Assembly (NCBI GenBank): GCA_963580455.1
Contig: OY756972.1
Location: 7,579,001 to 7,643,000, forward strand
Direction of reading: 5' to 3'
Origin: Euonymus europaeus
Taxonomy: Eukaryota; Streptophyta; Magnoliopsida; Celastrales; Celastraceae
DNA: 64,000 nt
Positions 43,997 to 55,400 of this stretch are shown here, in pieces (position 1 is the first letter of the stretch; each line of letters opens with the position of its first letter). Both the position numbers and the translations under genes were made by a program. The notes under the pieces were generated by a model. The model saw only the letters and a program-made list of their open reading frames with translations, was not told the origin of the DNA and searched no databases.

Positions 43997-44640
43997 GATA
44001 GGTGTAGCAATATCACCTCTCGGTGTTGTAGTAGTCAAACTTCCAAATCTACAATCCTGATAAAAGGGGTTTCTGGAAAATATGGACACAGAAACCCCTT
44101 CGGTCCTTGCAACTATATCACTCCCTTTTCTCGCACCTTAAGTGTGATCTATCTTTCCCTAAAATCTAACAAGTTATGATGTTTTATCAACATTTCCACT
44201 CCAAGGATTACGTCAAAATCCTTGAAGAACATAATTTAGAAGTTAGCCTTTGAGGACACCTCTCAAAATCGAAACTCACAACCGAACGTTATCTCTTTTC
44301 AAGGAGTGAAATGCCGAAATGGAATGGATACGATGAACATATGGCTTATCAGCGAGATTTTTAATTCTATACGTCCCAATACTGACGAGAGTTAGGCTTT
44401 CTTTGTTTTAATTTTAGAGCCATGTTTACTGCCTGTCATATGATTGTACTACCTCAAGCTACTGTTCAGCCTTGTCTATCTCAAATATCTGCGGCACAAA
44501 CCGTTGCATGAAAAACAACTCGAGTGACGACCAAGTTAGTTCATTATTCCTCTGGCCTAAGAAAGTCCACCAATCATAAGCCGCTCCCCTAAGATACTAA
44601 AAGACTAGCTCACTCGTGTGTCATTCGATATACCCATTTG
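43997..44640 (-). pseudogene. Ty3/gypsy gag-protease relic (right piece), minus strand
   Basis: The minus strand reads YLRGAAYDWWTFL and QRNNELTWSSLELFFMQRF (gag, about 44465-44605) and DFDVILGVEMLIKHHNLLDF (end of protease, about 44170-44230). These precede, in order, the RT start at 34187-34455. Frames shift and stops are frequent. Confidence 0.78.
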
Positions 44641-44902
44641 GCTCTGTATGGGACGTCGTATAAGATACTATAATGTTGTTATCCAATGTATAACTTAATC
44701 ATTGTATAAGTACGATATAATTTAATATTATCCAGTGTTTGGGAAAAATATGGTATTAAACTTGTATGGTATATTTATTATACAATATAATGTTTGCTTT
44801 ATTGTTAGAAAAAATGATTGTATAGTATTTGTTATAATAGGTCTAAATTATCCCAACTAAAACAATAACCTTCTTAACTATTTTATTTTTAACAGTGTTT
44901 CT
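44641..44902. other. AT-rich segment between two elements
   Basis: Nothing recognised apart from repeated TATAATG/TACAATATAATG-like words; a MITE relic is possible. Confidence 0.35.
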
Positions 44903-47172
44903 AAAACAAACATCACACTGTGCACACGTTGGTTGAATTGTCATAACTTATTCATATGATCTCTGATTGACTTGATTCTTGTTTTGAAAATTATTTAAGA
45001 CACTCTGGAATTTTTAATTGTGAAATATTTTCAGGTCAATTTTAAGTCTATCATGTTCAATTTATCAGTTGAAATTAATTCACTAGTGTAGTTGTGTAAC
45101 TAGCCTAGTTGAGATTTGCATGATCAAATTGAATGACCAAACGACCTCAATTATAAGTGAAATTTTGTATGCACATTCTTATATAGATAAATTGATTTAT
45201 CATGTGCTTACTTGAATTTTATTGAGCTTATATCATATTGGTTAACCCAAGTGCAAGCATTGAAGCTCTTTGAGCTTACAAGCAAAATTGGAGTGTTCTA
45301 TCCCTCATTTATTTGTAGGTACAAATCATACACTTATTTGGGACATTAATTGAGGATATGAAATGGTCATGGAGTATTGAGGTTTCATTGTTTAGGCACT
45401 TAGAACCCAAATCCCCTAGGAAACCCTATTTGGGAGCAATTGAGATTATGTGAGCTACGTTGAAGGATTTATTTAGGAAATAGTCTAAGACATATTTATT
45501 GAGAAATTTGACCAAATTTGGAGTGAAGAAGACTTAAATTGGTGCAACCCATTCTTATCCAAAATAGCCTAAATTCCTCAAATTGACCTTCCATGAGTTA
45601 GACTAAGTTGAATTAATGTTGGATGATTTATTTGGAGTAGGGGCTCGGTCATAACCCTTCTAGAAAGCCTTAGGAGCCTTTGGAGGGAGTTTGAGAAGCC
45701 TTGGATTCATTTGAAATCAAATAAAAAAGATTGGAGCCAAAACACTTGGAGGAAAATTGTCCACATCACCATGTACTATTATGTTCTTGTTTTCAAGTAT
45801 TTTGGGGGGAATTTCGTGTGTACCTTGCAAGGGTTGTTTGGTTGATTGTTGAAGCCTTTCTAAGCATGGAGAAGAGTTTAACAAGAAGCACAAAAGATCC
45901 AAACAAACCTTGGAGCCTAGATTTGAAATTTGAATCAAAGGTTGACCAAAAGTCAATAACGGCTAGCCTTTCAATGGTGTTGATTGATTTCGTTTTTGAA
46001 GATGAAGGGCAGAGATTATAAGTTGATTGAGGGCTGAGATTGAAGATTAACAAGATCCAATGGCCAAGATTAAATGGAGACAAATGAAGAGGAAAGTCAT
46101 GCTTCATTCCACACTTGGAAAACTTATGAGCAAAAATTACTAAGAGAGCTTTTGTTCTTGATTCTACAATTTTTGAGTGATCTTCTATTGATCTTTTGAT
46201 CATCATTTGCTGAGATTATTATCATCATCTTTCCTTCATCAACCTCAAGCTAAGACACATTTTCAAGCCAAAATCATTAAGGTATTTCTTTGAGTGTTCT
46301 TGAGCTACTTTCCACAAAGCTTCTCCTAAACTTATTTCCATCTTTGTGAGACTTTGTGTGAATCTTTGGTTGAGTGAAAGCCACGAATTTGAGCCAAATT
46401 TATATCCTACCAGTGAGCTTGACATTGAGAGATTAAGTGTTCCTCATCCAAATAACTAAGAGCTAATCTTGAGAGAACCAAAAACCAAATCACTTGTAAA
46501 AGTCCCTTTTGAGGGCATTACCTTTGAGAGGTGTGTGAAAGTTTAAGGTTAGCTTCAAACCTTGGTGGTGTACAAGTTTGGGGTGTGCTTGAAAACCCTA
46601 AGTTTGTGGTGAACTTGCAAAACCACTTATATCCTTTAGTGGATTTGGAAATCCTAAGCTTGAGAGCTTAGGTAGTGGATGTAGGTGTGAGCACCGAACC
46701 ACTATATATCCTTGTGCAATCTAATTTTTTATGTCCTTTATTGTTTGGTGCTATTAGTGATTTGTGTGCCTTATAAATTGATATTAGGGTGTTGCTTTCT
46801 GCCATTGCTTGTTGGGATATTGCTTGTGGTTGAACAACTTGTGATTAGTGGATTCTAGGTATACTTTTGATAGTTAATTTTCTGGAATAGCAATCTGTCA
46901 GTGCACTGTTCATATAGCTAGACTTCGAATTTTGATCTGAATTTTTGATATAGTATTAATTAAGGTATTGTGATATTTCATACCAAATTTCGTTGCATTT
47001 GGACTTGAATTGCTAGGTCAAATAATATCTACTTGGTTGGTTGGCAGATTTGTACTATAAACATTGTTTTGATCATTTGTACGTTTTTAGATTGTGGTTT
47101 TTGTATTTGGGGTTTATACTTAGTTTTTGGAGACACAATTCACCCCTCTCTTGTGTTAGCCTAGTGATTTCA
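44903..47172 (+). repeat. SIRE 5' LTR, missing its first ~0.2 kb
   Basis: Aligns with the solo LTR from CATCACACTGTGCACACGTT (like 34675) to the end CTAGTGATTTCA at 47172. The open frames inside are not conserved between copies. Confidence 0.85.
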
Positions 47173-48149
47173 GTATTGATAATACTTTGTTTATTAAGTG
47201 TAAAGGTGATGACATGTTGATTGTGCAAATTTATGCTAATGACATTATATTTGGTGCTACATTGAAATCAATGTTCATGAAAATTAAATTTGAAATGTTT
47301 ATGATGGGTGAGTTTACATATTTTCTAGGATTTCAAATTAGATAAACCTCACATGACATTCATATAAGTCAAATTAAATACACTTATGACTTGTTTAAAA
47401 GGTTCAGTATGAACTTGTTTAAAGGATGTTAATTGGGGTTCCATTCAAATTAGAAGCCGACTTTAAAGACAAAAAGGTGGATCAAAATATGTATGAGTCT
47501 ATGATTGAAAGCGTACTTTATTTGACCGCATCTATGCTAGATATTATGTTTAGTATGTGTATGTGTGCTAGAAATAAATATAATCCTAAAGAATCATACA
47601 TAACAACCGTTAAGAGGATATTAATATATTTGAAAGATACATCAACCCTGGAGTTATGGTATGATAAAAAATCTTCATTGACTTTCGTGCTTTTAGTGAT
47701 GCCGATTATGAAGGTTGTAGAATGATAGAAAGAGTACAAGTGGTACATGTCAATACCTTGGGAACATGTTTATATCTTGGTTTTCAAAGAAACAAACATG
47801 TGTTGCTTTAAGTACTACCGAATCAAAATATATGGCAATAGGTAGTCATGTTGCACAAATTCTATAGATTAAATAACAATTGCTTGATTTTAATATGAGA
47901 TTTGATAACACTCCTATTCATTGTGATTACATAAGTGTTATTCTTTTAAGAAAGAATCTGGTCCATCATGGAAAAGCTAAACATATTGAGACAAGACACC
48001 ATTTCATTAGGAATCTTGTAGTTAAACGGAACACTGTGCTTGAACATATTATTGGAGAAAATAATATTGTGGATATTTTTAAAACACCCATAGCTAAGGA
48101 TAGAATCACTAAGTTAAAAGATGCATTGGGATTGGTTGATTCTCCTTGA
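47173..48149 (+). pseudogene. SIRE-type RT end and RNase H
   Basis: IDNTLFIKCKGDDMLIVQIY, ANDIIFGAT (the RT active site YVDD is changed to YAND) and GEFTYFLGFQI are visible. After frameshifts and stops, YMAIGSHVAQ and the RNase H tail follow, open at 47880-48149: IHCDYISVILLRKN, KHIETRHHFIRN, ENNIVDIFKTPIAKDR. The stop after LGLVDSP is the natural pol end. The first codons follow the LTR directly. Confidence 0.85.
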
Positions 48150-49053
48150 TTAGATATTTTCTTGAATACAAGCATTTTGATAGTACTAACCTGAATTAGT
48201 ATCCACTTTGCCTGAATATTTCAATTGATATCTATCCCTGAATTGGCATGATATCTTAGTACTCGAAAATAGTGTGAAAGAGATGCATGTTTGTAGGGGG
48301 AGTCCCTAACTTGGTTTATGCTTTGAACATGTTATTATACTTAAATGTGATCCATTGATTCTTCGATTGATATTCTCATCTATTCTCCAAAAATATACAT
48401 TTAAAGAATTCTCATGGGAGAGAAAGTTCATGTGCTTAGGGAGAGCTAGTTGAGATAGTTGATGCACTTCATGATTTTTGACTCTTACATTGTTTTGCAA
48501 CTGCATGTACCATTATATCCTCACCTTTTTGAGTTATTATAAAAAGGGAGAGAGATAGTTGATGAAAAAAGTGAAGTTATTTGATTAAAAATACAAATTA
48601 GTTGCACAACTTAAGGGGGGAGTGAGCTTGTCATGTTATGAGGGAGTAGACTTAAAGTATGGGGAGTATCATAAGATTTTGAAAATCTTATAAAAATTTT
48701 CAGATTTCATTTGATTTCAAAATGGAGATACATATTTGCTCATCCTATGTATGATATTTGGTATCCCAATTCAAAGATGGTTGATGAAAAAGGTCCATTT
48801 ATTTGATTAAAAATGCATATTAGTTGTACAACTTAAGGAGGAGTGAGCTTGCCATGTTATGGGAGAGTAGACATAAAGTTAGGGGAGCAGCATAAGATTT
48901 TGAAAATCTTATAAAATATCTCAAATTCCATTTGATTTCAAAATGAAGATACATTGTTGCTCATCTTATGCATGATATTTGGCATCCAAATTCAATTTTC
49001 ATCAAATTGCCCTTTCACATCAAGTAGCTTTGTTATCATCAAAAATGGGGAGA
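48150..49053 (+). other. SIRE 3' untranslated region
   Basis: No coding sequence seen; SIRE elements often carry an env-like ORF here, but none is recognisable. Contains the 222-bp tandem duplication and ends in the polypurine tract. Confidence 0.6.
48561..49004. repeat. 222-bp tandem duplication
   Basis: GATGAAAAA starts at 48561 and 48783. Both units share the palindrome AAGATTTTGAAAATCTTATA and TTTGATTTCAAAATG and differ by scattered substitutions. Confidence 0.88.
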
Positions 49054-50784
49054 TGGTTGGACCATAGGTTGTGTTTTGATACAAAAATACTTAATGTGCT
49101 ATTTGATTGTGTGTATATTTGAATGAATTTTGGATAAAGCATGAAATGATTTAGATATTTGATTTAAGCTTCATTATATATATTTGGAATCATGTTTTTA
49201 TCATATTTGATATGAATTGGATGATTTTGGACCTATTCATTTTCATATTACAACAATAACTCAAACATCACAATGTGTACACGTTGGTTGAATAGTCATA
49301 AATTATTCATATGACCTAAAGACATAGGAACATTTTTTAATTCAGAGTGTATGAATCAATTTTACGTGAAAATTGATCACTTTCTCTATTGAAGTTAGTA
49401 TAGTTGCACAAACATGATATAACACTTTTTGAGATTACTTGAGAAAATTGAGTGGCCAACTGAACTCTAATGGCTATGAAATTTTGTGTGCACATTTAAA
49501 TATATATATATAAATGATTTATCATGTGTTTACTTGAATTTTATTTTGACTATATCATATTGATTGACCTATGTGCAAGCATAGAACCTCTTTGCGCTTA
49601 CAGGCAACAATGAGGTGTTTTGTCACGTATTTATTTGTAAACTCATGCATTATTTGTTAAAACTTCATTGATCAAGTTTGAGCATGGTCAACTCTAATCG
49701 GAAAATGTTTGACTTCTTTTTGAGCTTACAAGCAACCATGAGATTCCTTGACAACTATTTCTTTGTAGGTACAATCAATTGAGTATTATGAGATTATTTA
49801 GTGCATTGATTTGTTGAATCTTAATTGGTCAAGTTTAAGCATGGTCAAGTTTATTTGAGAAAAGTTTGACTTCTCATGATCAAAACTGAGTTCCAGGAAT
49901 ATGTGAATTGATTATTATTACTTGAGAATATTTTTTTAAAACTTCTAGAAGTCCTCCTATGTGCTTTGTGTCAAGAATTTAAATGAGGCTTGAAGTTTGA
50001 AATGATTGGTGCTCATTGTCGCAACGTTTACTCTTTGAGGGATAAAGGAGAGATAAATGGTTGGAAATTTATTCCTTTTGCTAGATTCTAGAAAGGTCTT
50101 GTTTGGATTATTTTGATCAAGCCTTTAATCATCAAGAAAGAATTATTGGTGCAACCAAACAAGTCTCGCTAAAAGAGCTATTTTTGCACAACAATTTCCA
50201 ATGGGTCTATCATGAATGGTGGAGGTTTATTTGGTTTGAATTAAAGAAGGGTCAAGATTTAAAGAATAACAAAGGGTCATGATCAAGATTTCCTTTTCAT
50301 CCAAGGGCGGGCCAAGATTATTTTTTATTGGAAAGAATAGAATGGTTTGGCTTGTGTTGGAAGATGGAAGAACATTTGCAAAAAAAAATTCCAAGTCTTT
50401 GAGCTTCAATTTCTCTCAACATCAAATCTTGATTCAAGCTTCTTCCTAGAGATCTCTTGCTAAAACTTGGATTATTAACAAGCCATCTTCTTCCTACTTC
50501 AGAGAGAGATCCAAAAATCCATCAAGAACCCATTATTTTTCATCCTACCCGTGGGGTAACATATTTGGGTGCTCTTGAGTGGTGTTTCAACAAAGCTTCT
50601 CCTAATCTCATTTATATCTTCTTGAGGGCTTTGTGTGAGTTTATGATTGACTGATTGCCACATCTTGAGCTTATTATTAACCATAATCGTGAGCATCATC
50701 TCTAGTTCTTGAGTGTTCCTCAACCAAATAGCCTTGAGCTAATTTTGAGATAACATTTTGCCTAAACTCTTGTAAAGTCGCTTT

Positions 50785-51696
50785 TGTTAGGATTTTTAAT
50801 GTGACACTATGCTTGAAATTATAATCATGAATGTAATATCAAATTTAGAATAGCTGGGATCCACATTATGTTAGAATGCAGGTTGATTTAAATCCGAAGA
50901 TCAAACAATGTTGTCATGTAACCTATATGAATTCACAGTGATTCCAGGTTAGTTGCACGTAGCCTAAATGAGCATCAGTTTTTGGAAACTTGCATTTAAG
51001 GTTTTACGTGATTTGATTTTATGTGAAAATTGATAACTGATTTTATTTAATTAATTGATTTGGTTAAATTGATTGATTGGAATAAAATCAACTTTGTTTT
51101 AGGAATGATTATCTATCCTTATTAAGATTTATCTCTTTCCTATTTTTAGAGATAATCACCTCCTTAAATTAAGGAAGTCTTTTCTTATCTTTTATGGTCT
51201 TGATTCCAAGATTAGGACACAATCTTTTTCCTAATTTCATGGGTTAAATTTATACATATCTTTTAGGCCATTATCTAGGGTTGTATTGGTTCCTACACAT
51301 GTCATATATATTGCCTTTGGTAACCAAACAACCCTAAGTATTTACTCGCATGTTTTGAACCATTTTATGCTTTCTTGAGCTAGTTTTTTTTTTGATAAAA
51401 TTCATACATTCTTGCATATTCTTGCATTACACTTTGAGGGAATTCTTGTATATTCTTGAAGCTAAGGATATACTTGTGGTTGGGTGTATCAAGTGAATCG
51501 AGCAAGAAACTAGTGTAGGTAATGTGAATCCTAGCTCTAGGGAAATTTTTTAACCCTTTGTGAATGGTGGATTGCTTCAAAGGTTGGCGATTATAGACAC
51601 CCGAGATTTTTCCCTAGATTGAGTTTTCCTCGTAAATATTGTGTGTCGCACTAGTTGATATTTTCGTATTCATATTTTTTTCACCTTTGTTGGACA
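50785..51696 (+). repeat. Tork-like copia solo LTR
   Basis: About 912 bp from TGTTAGGATTTTTAATG to CACCTTTGTTGGACA, replacing a short stretch of the SIRE LTR. The last 120 bp resemble the end of the gag-only copia LTR at 28731 (GATTTTT...GAGTTTTCCTCG...GTGTGTCG). No clean target duplication. Confidence 0.65.
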
Positions 51697-52152
51697 AAAC
51701 CATTTGAGGTTGTGAGATAAGTTTGAGGTAAAACTTGGAAACCCTAGTTCTTGGTTATTTTGAAAACTTTATTATAAGAATTTGGGGTTAGCTTGCCTAA
51801 AAACCGAAGTTGTTGGTGAACTTGGAAAATATCATCCATTAGTGGATTTGAAAATCCTTAGCTTGCATGCTTAGTAGACGTAGGAGAAATGACTCTCCGA
51901 ACCACTATATATCTTTGAGCACTTTATTTTTTACTTGCTTTACTTGATTTTGTGCGTAGGTCAGTTTCATGAGGTTGTTAATTGTATTAGAAGAGGTTTC
52001 TCTAAACTATTAGGACAAGCACTTTTGATTGTTATTTTTCTGGAACACTAATCTGTCAGTGCATAGTTCATATAGCTAAACTTGTAATTTTGATATGAAG
52101 TTTTTATATAGTGTTCATTAAGGTGTTGCGATATTGCGTACCAAATTTTGTA

Positions 52153-53190
52153 ACATTTGGATTGGCAAAAAATAACCTTTGACTTATTGATTGGTCAAAA
52201 ATCGCCAAGTCAGCAAGAATTCAATAAGGAACAAGACACATCAGCAAGACCCCGTAAAAGGTTGAACGACCATGCGCCAACTGATTCAATCACCGAAATC
52301 TCCCCACATGCCAAAGGCATCGCCCTGGACACTAAGCGTTCATCTGCGAACATCCCGAGAATCAAGATTACTCGCCCCTCGCTGCTCGATGGTCGCGGTT
52401 AGGTAACATGTGGTTCGGGCAACCACACCAGGTATGATTGATCCCTTGACCCGATATTCAACATATGCATGAACTCTCAAATGCCATTATACTTCCCCAT
52501 GCTCACCCTTAATAAGCCAAACCCATCCAACTTGACCCAAGATGACATACAACCAAAATCCTCATACCAGCTGTGTATCTTCTGACAATTGTACCTTCTA
52601 ATGACGCCCCTCCCCACTACCTGACATTGTCTCCCATGACCTGACACTGTACCTACAAATCAGATTTTGTCCCTTGTCAAATAGACCCTTGGCCTGTTGA
52701 GAAATTGTTCCGTTCCAGCACATTGCCCTTGTACTAGCTTGACATCTGAGCTAACCACCCAAACCTTGTACCAATTAATCAAGAAATTACGCCAATGCCC
52801 CTCGATGGCCAAACTATAAATACCCCTTTATCCACTACAATAAAAGAGGAGGAAAAAACAACAAGAGCACCCACAATACCTTAGAAAGCCAACTTGACCT
52901 TTGGGAAGAGGATTCACACTGTAACCTCTTTTAGCCCCAGAACCGCCATGTCAGCCACCATCTTCCCATCCTTGCATCATCCCAGCATCTATTGTTGTTT
53001 CCAGTTCATCACCTTAATTATTTACTATAATATCAGTTGTTTATTCTCACGTTCGAGCTCATTTCGCAGGTACCCCACCAGTGCCCTAGTCATTTGGTTT
53101 AACCCTTTTTGCCAAGTCGAATTTGTAGGTGGTCCACCTCAGTAAACTCCGACAAAATCAACGATTGTGGAAACGAGCATCTACAACATT
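52153..53190 (+). repeat. Solo LTR 52158-53185 with duplication ACATT, family unknown
   Basis: ACATT at 52153-52157 and 53186-53190 flanks 1028 bp with TG...CA ends (TGGATTGG...ATCTACA). It is clearly less AT-rich than the SIRE LTR around it. ACTATAAATACCCC near 52812 is a TATA element and CAATAAAAG near 52838 lies soon after. Removing it restores the SIRE LTR alignment. Confidence 0.78.
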
Positions 53191-53575
53191 CTTACTTGAA
53201 TTGCTAGGTCAAATAAATTTGATCTAATTGTTATGCAAATTTGAACACTAATCTTTTCGTGTAATGTTCATATAGCTAGACTTTGAAATTTGATCTTAAT
53301 TTTTGATAAAGTATTCTTTAAGGTGTTTTGATATTTCATAATAAATTTCATTTCATTACAACTTTAATTGCTATGTCAAAAAACTTTTTATCTGATTGGT
53401 ATGCAATTTTCTGTTTATTGACATTGTGTTGTGATTTTTGTGTGTTTGTTAGCTAGCTATTCATTACATATTTTATCACATATTGTAATTGATTGAAATT
53501 TACTTAGAATAATCATTAGAGCAAAAGGAAATTTGGGAACACTTCACACCCCCTTGTGTTTGCCTAGGTTTTTCA

Positions 53576-53844
53576 GTTTGGATTGGCCAAAACTAGCTCT
53601 TCTTGACTTCTTCCTTTCCTGATAGCTTGAAATGTTCTTTCTATCTTAAGTTAAAATGGTAGTAATTCAAAACTTCGAGCTCTTCACATCAACGATAAGA
53701 CAAGAGAACAAAGGATTTAGATGTAAATAAAGTAACACAAACAGTAAAAGTACAGAAAAATAAAGCAGAATTAAAGTTAAAATCATCTAGTAACATATTT
53801 GATCAAAATAAGACAAATAGTCCCCGATAACGGAGCCAAAAACT
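53576..53844 (-). promoter_or_regulatory. Leader and primer binding site of an Athila-like element
   Basis: The minus strand reads TTTTTGGCTCCGTTATCGGG at 53823-53842, a diverged form of the TGGCGCCGTTGCCGGGGA primer site common in Athila-like elements. It is directly inside the LTR that starts at 53845. The rest of the internal region is missing left of 53576. Confidence 0.65.
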
Positions 53845-55400
53845 TGTTGCGCGTAAAAGTACACTACCGCAAGTGTACAGTGTCAAGTTCACAGTATAAA
53901 TGATGAAAAAAGTTATCGTCCTCTGGAACTACTACCAATTTATAATCAAGCTTTGTAATTAAAGTAATTTAACTTTATCTAGACATTCGAATAACCAATT
54001 GTAGAAGGTGCACTGATGTTTAAAGCAAGTGAAGAAAGCTTCAACAACAGAGTTACTATTCAAAGTGAAAGACCTAGAGAATCGGTTTCACCCTAACTTT
54101 CGCTATGTACAAATACCAATTCACCCAAATAGAATTGTCCAACACTTTTAAGCTAAGAACACAATCTTTGTTCACTTCCCTCTCCCAAGTATCAAGTTAG
54201 CATACCCTTAAATCCTTGGTTTAATATCCCTATCAAATCCTAGATTGAAGGATGCATTAATATCGAGTTCGGAAAAAAACCACACAGAAGTTGTTCTCTC
54301 TCTCGAGTCTCACAACAAGCTATGCTATAAATCCCAAACCAATATTCAAGTTCTTGCTCTCCCAAGTACCAAACTCAAACATAAAGAATCATCCAAATCA
54401 TGGCCAACAATTTAAAGGCAAATATTTCTAGATAAGTATTAAAAGAAATTCTCCCTCATGAAAAATACGTTAGAAAACTCCCCAAGTTCTAGGTGTTGGC
54501 CAATCCTTTTATCACGAATGCAAATGGAGAACAACAGTCTCCAGCCATTCGGCATTAATTGACTTGGTTCAATCTCAAAGTACGAAAGTATGGAATGGGA
54601 AAGCGGAAAACATTCTTGAAGTGTTTCTTGTATATTCCAACCCAACTGAGAATATCCCAATCGATCCATTTATGATCCCTAGGACAACAAATCAGAATGC
54701 CACAAAAAATTTGTATAGAAACTAAAAATCAATGGTCTTGCTCCCTTTTATGATCGATGGGGTATTCTTTATAAAAAATTTAAGAGATTTCCCCTCGACA
54801 TCAGATGGATCAAGCATATGGATCGACACAGGCAACGCCTCACCTTTACTTGGCCCTAGTCATTCGACTGGCTGTGAGTAGCGAATTCCAAAAGGTGCAT
54901 GGTTCGACAACTCTTAAAGCTTCTTGAAGATCGAACACATCTTATTCTTCAATCAGCAAAACTTCTACTCCTACCAGATTCGCTATTTTAAGGGGAGAAC
55001 ATGGCCGCGACCATCCATTATTATCAGAATCACGTTCTACTCTCAATTCATCAAGATCAAACTCTTGCAACCTTTCTAAATCCTCAATTAGAAAACCAAA
55101 AGAGGAAAACTCTAAAAGAAATACCAAAAACTTTTTAGAATTGAATGAAAGAACAAACCAAATCAATGGTTCTTCACAAACACAAGAAATTCGACGAAAT
55201 CTCTTGGAAAACGACTACTTTTTGCCAAAACAAAGAAGCAAAAGAAGAAAATTGAGAAATAAGAAGGAATGAAAAAAAATCAAAAAATAAAATCACCTAA
55301 AAAGGAGGAAGCTTGCTAGTGCATGAGGGGGCTTAAATGGATAGATAATCTTTTGAGAATGAAAGCAAAGGGGAAAAAATTGAAATAAACTAGGGTAAAA
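53845..55400 (-). repeat. Athila-like 5' LTR (right end uncertain)
   Basis: Starts TGTTGCGCGTAAAAGTACAC on the plus strand, followed by CGCAAGTGTACAGTG and ATCGTCCTCTGG-type words, like the LTR starts at 10847 and 35827. No coding sequence. The right end was not fixed. Confidence 0.6.

Larger units (their letters stand above)
34451..44001 (+). mobile_element. SIRE-type copia solo LTR 34456-43996, duplication GATAG, itself interrupted
   Basis: GATAG at 34451-34455 and 43997-44001 flanks an LTR that starts TGTTGGACCATAGG and ends CTAGTGATTTCA. Two related LTRs (44903-47172 and 49054-53575) confirm its identity along its length. Without the nested Athila derivative and the duplicated segment it is about 2.4 kb. 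There is no internal region, so it is a solo LTR; it sits in the minus-strand Ty3 relic. Confidence 0.88.
44903..53575 (+). mobile_element. SIRE-type copia element, internally deleted, with two solo LTRs in its 3' LTR
   Basis: A 5'-truncated 5' LTR (44903-47172) is followed by the end of pol (47173-48150), a 3' untranslated region with a 222-bp duplication, a polypurine tract (AAAAATGGGGAGA, 49041-49053) and a 3' LTR (49054-53575, interrupted twice). gag, protease, integrase and most of RT are missing. Confidence 0.85.
49054..53575 (+). repeat. SIRE 3' LTR, interrupted by two solo LTRs
   Basis: Starts TGGTTGGACCATAGG (one extra G against the solo LTR) and ends TAGGTTTTTCA at 53575. The segments 49054-50784, about 51697-52157 and 53191-53575 align in order with the other two SIRE LTRs. 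Confidence 0.85.

Noticed and set aside
53105..53185. Primer binding site and leader of a Tat-like element after an LTR
   Set aside because: The ACATT duplication and TG...CA ends place this sequence inside a 1028-bp solo LTR; the GTGGAAACGAGC likeness is incidental.
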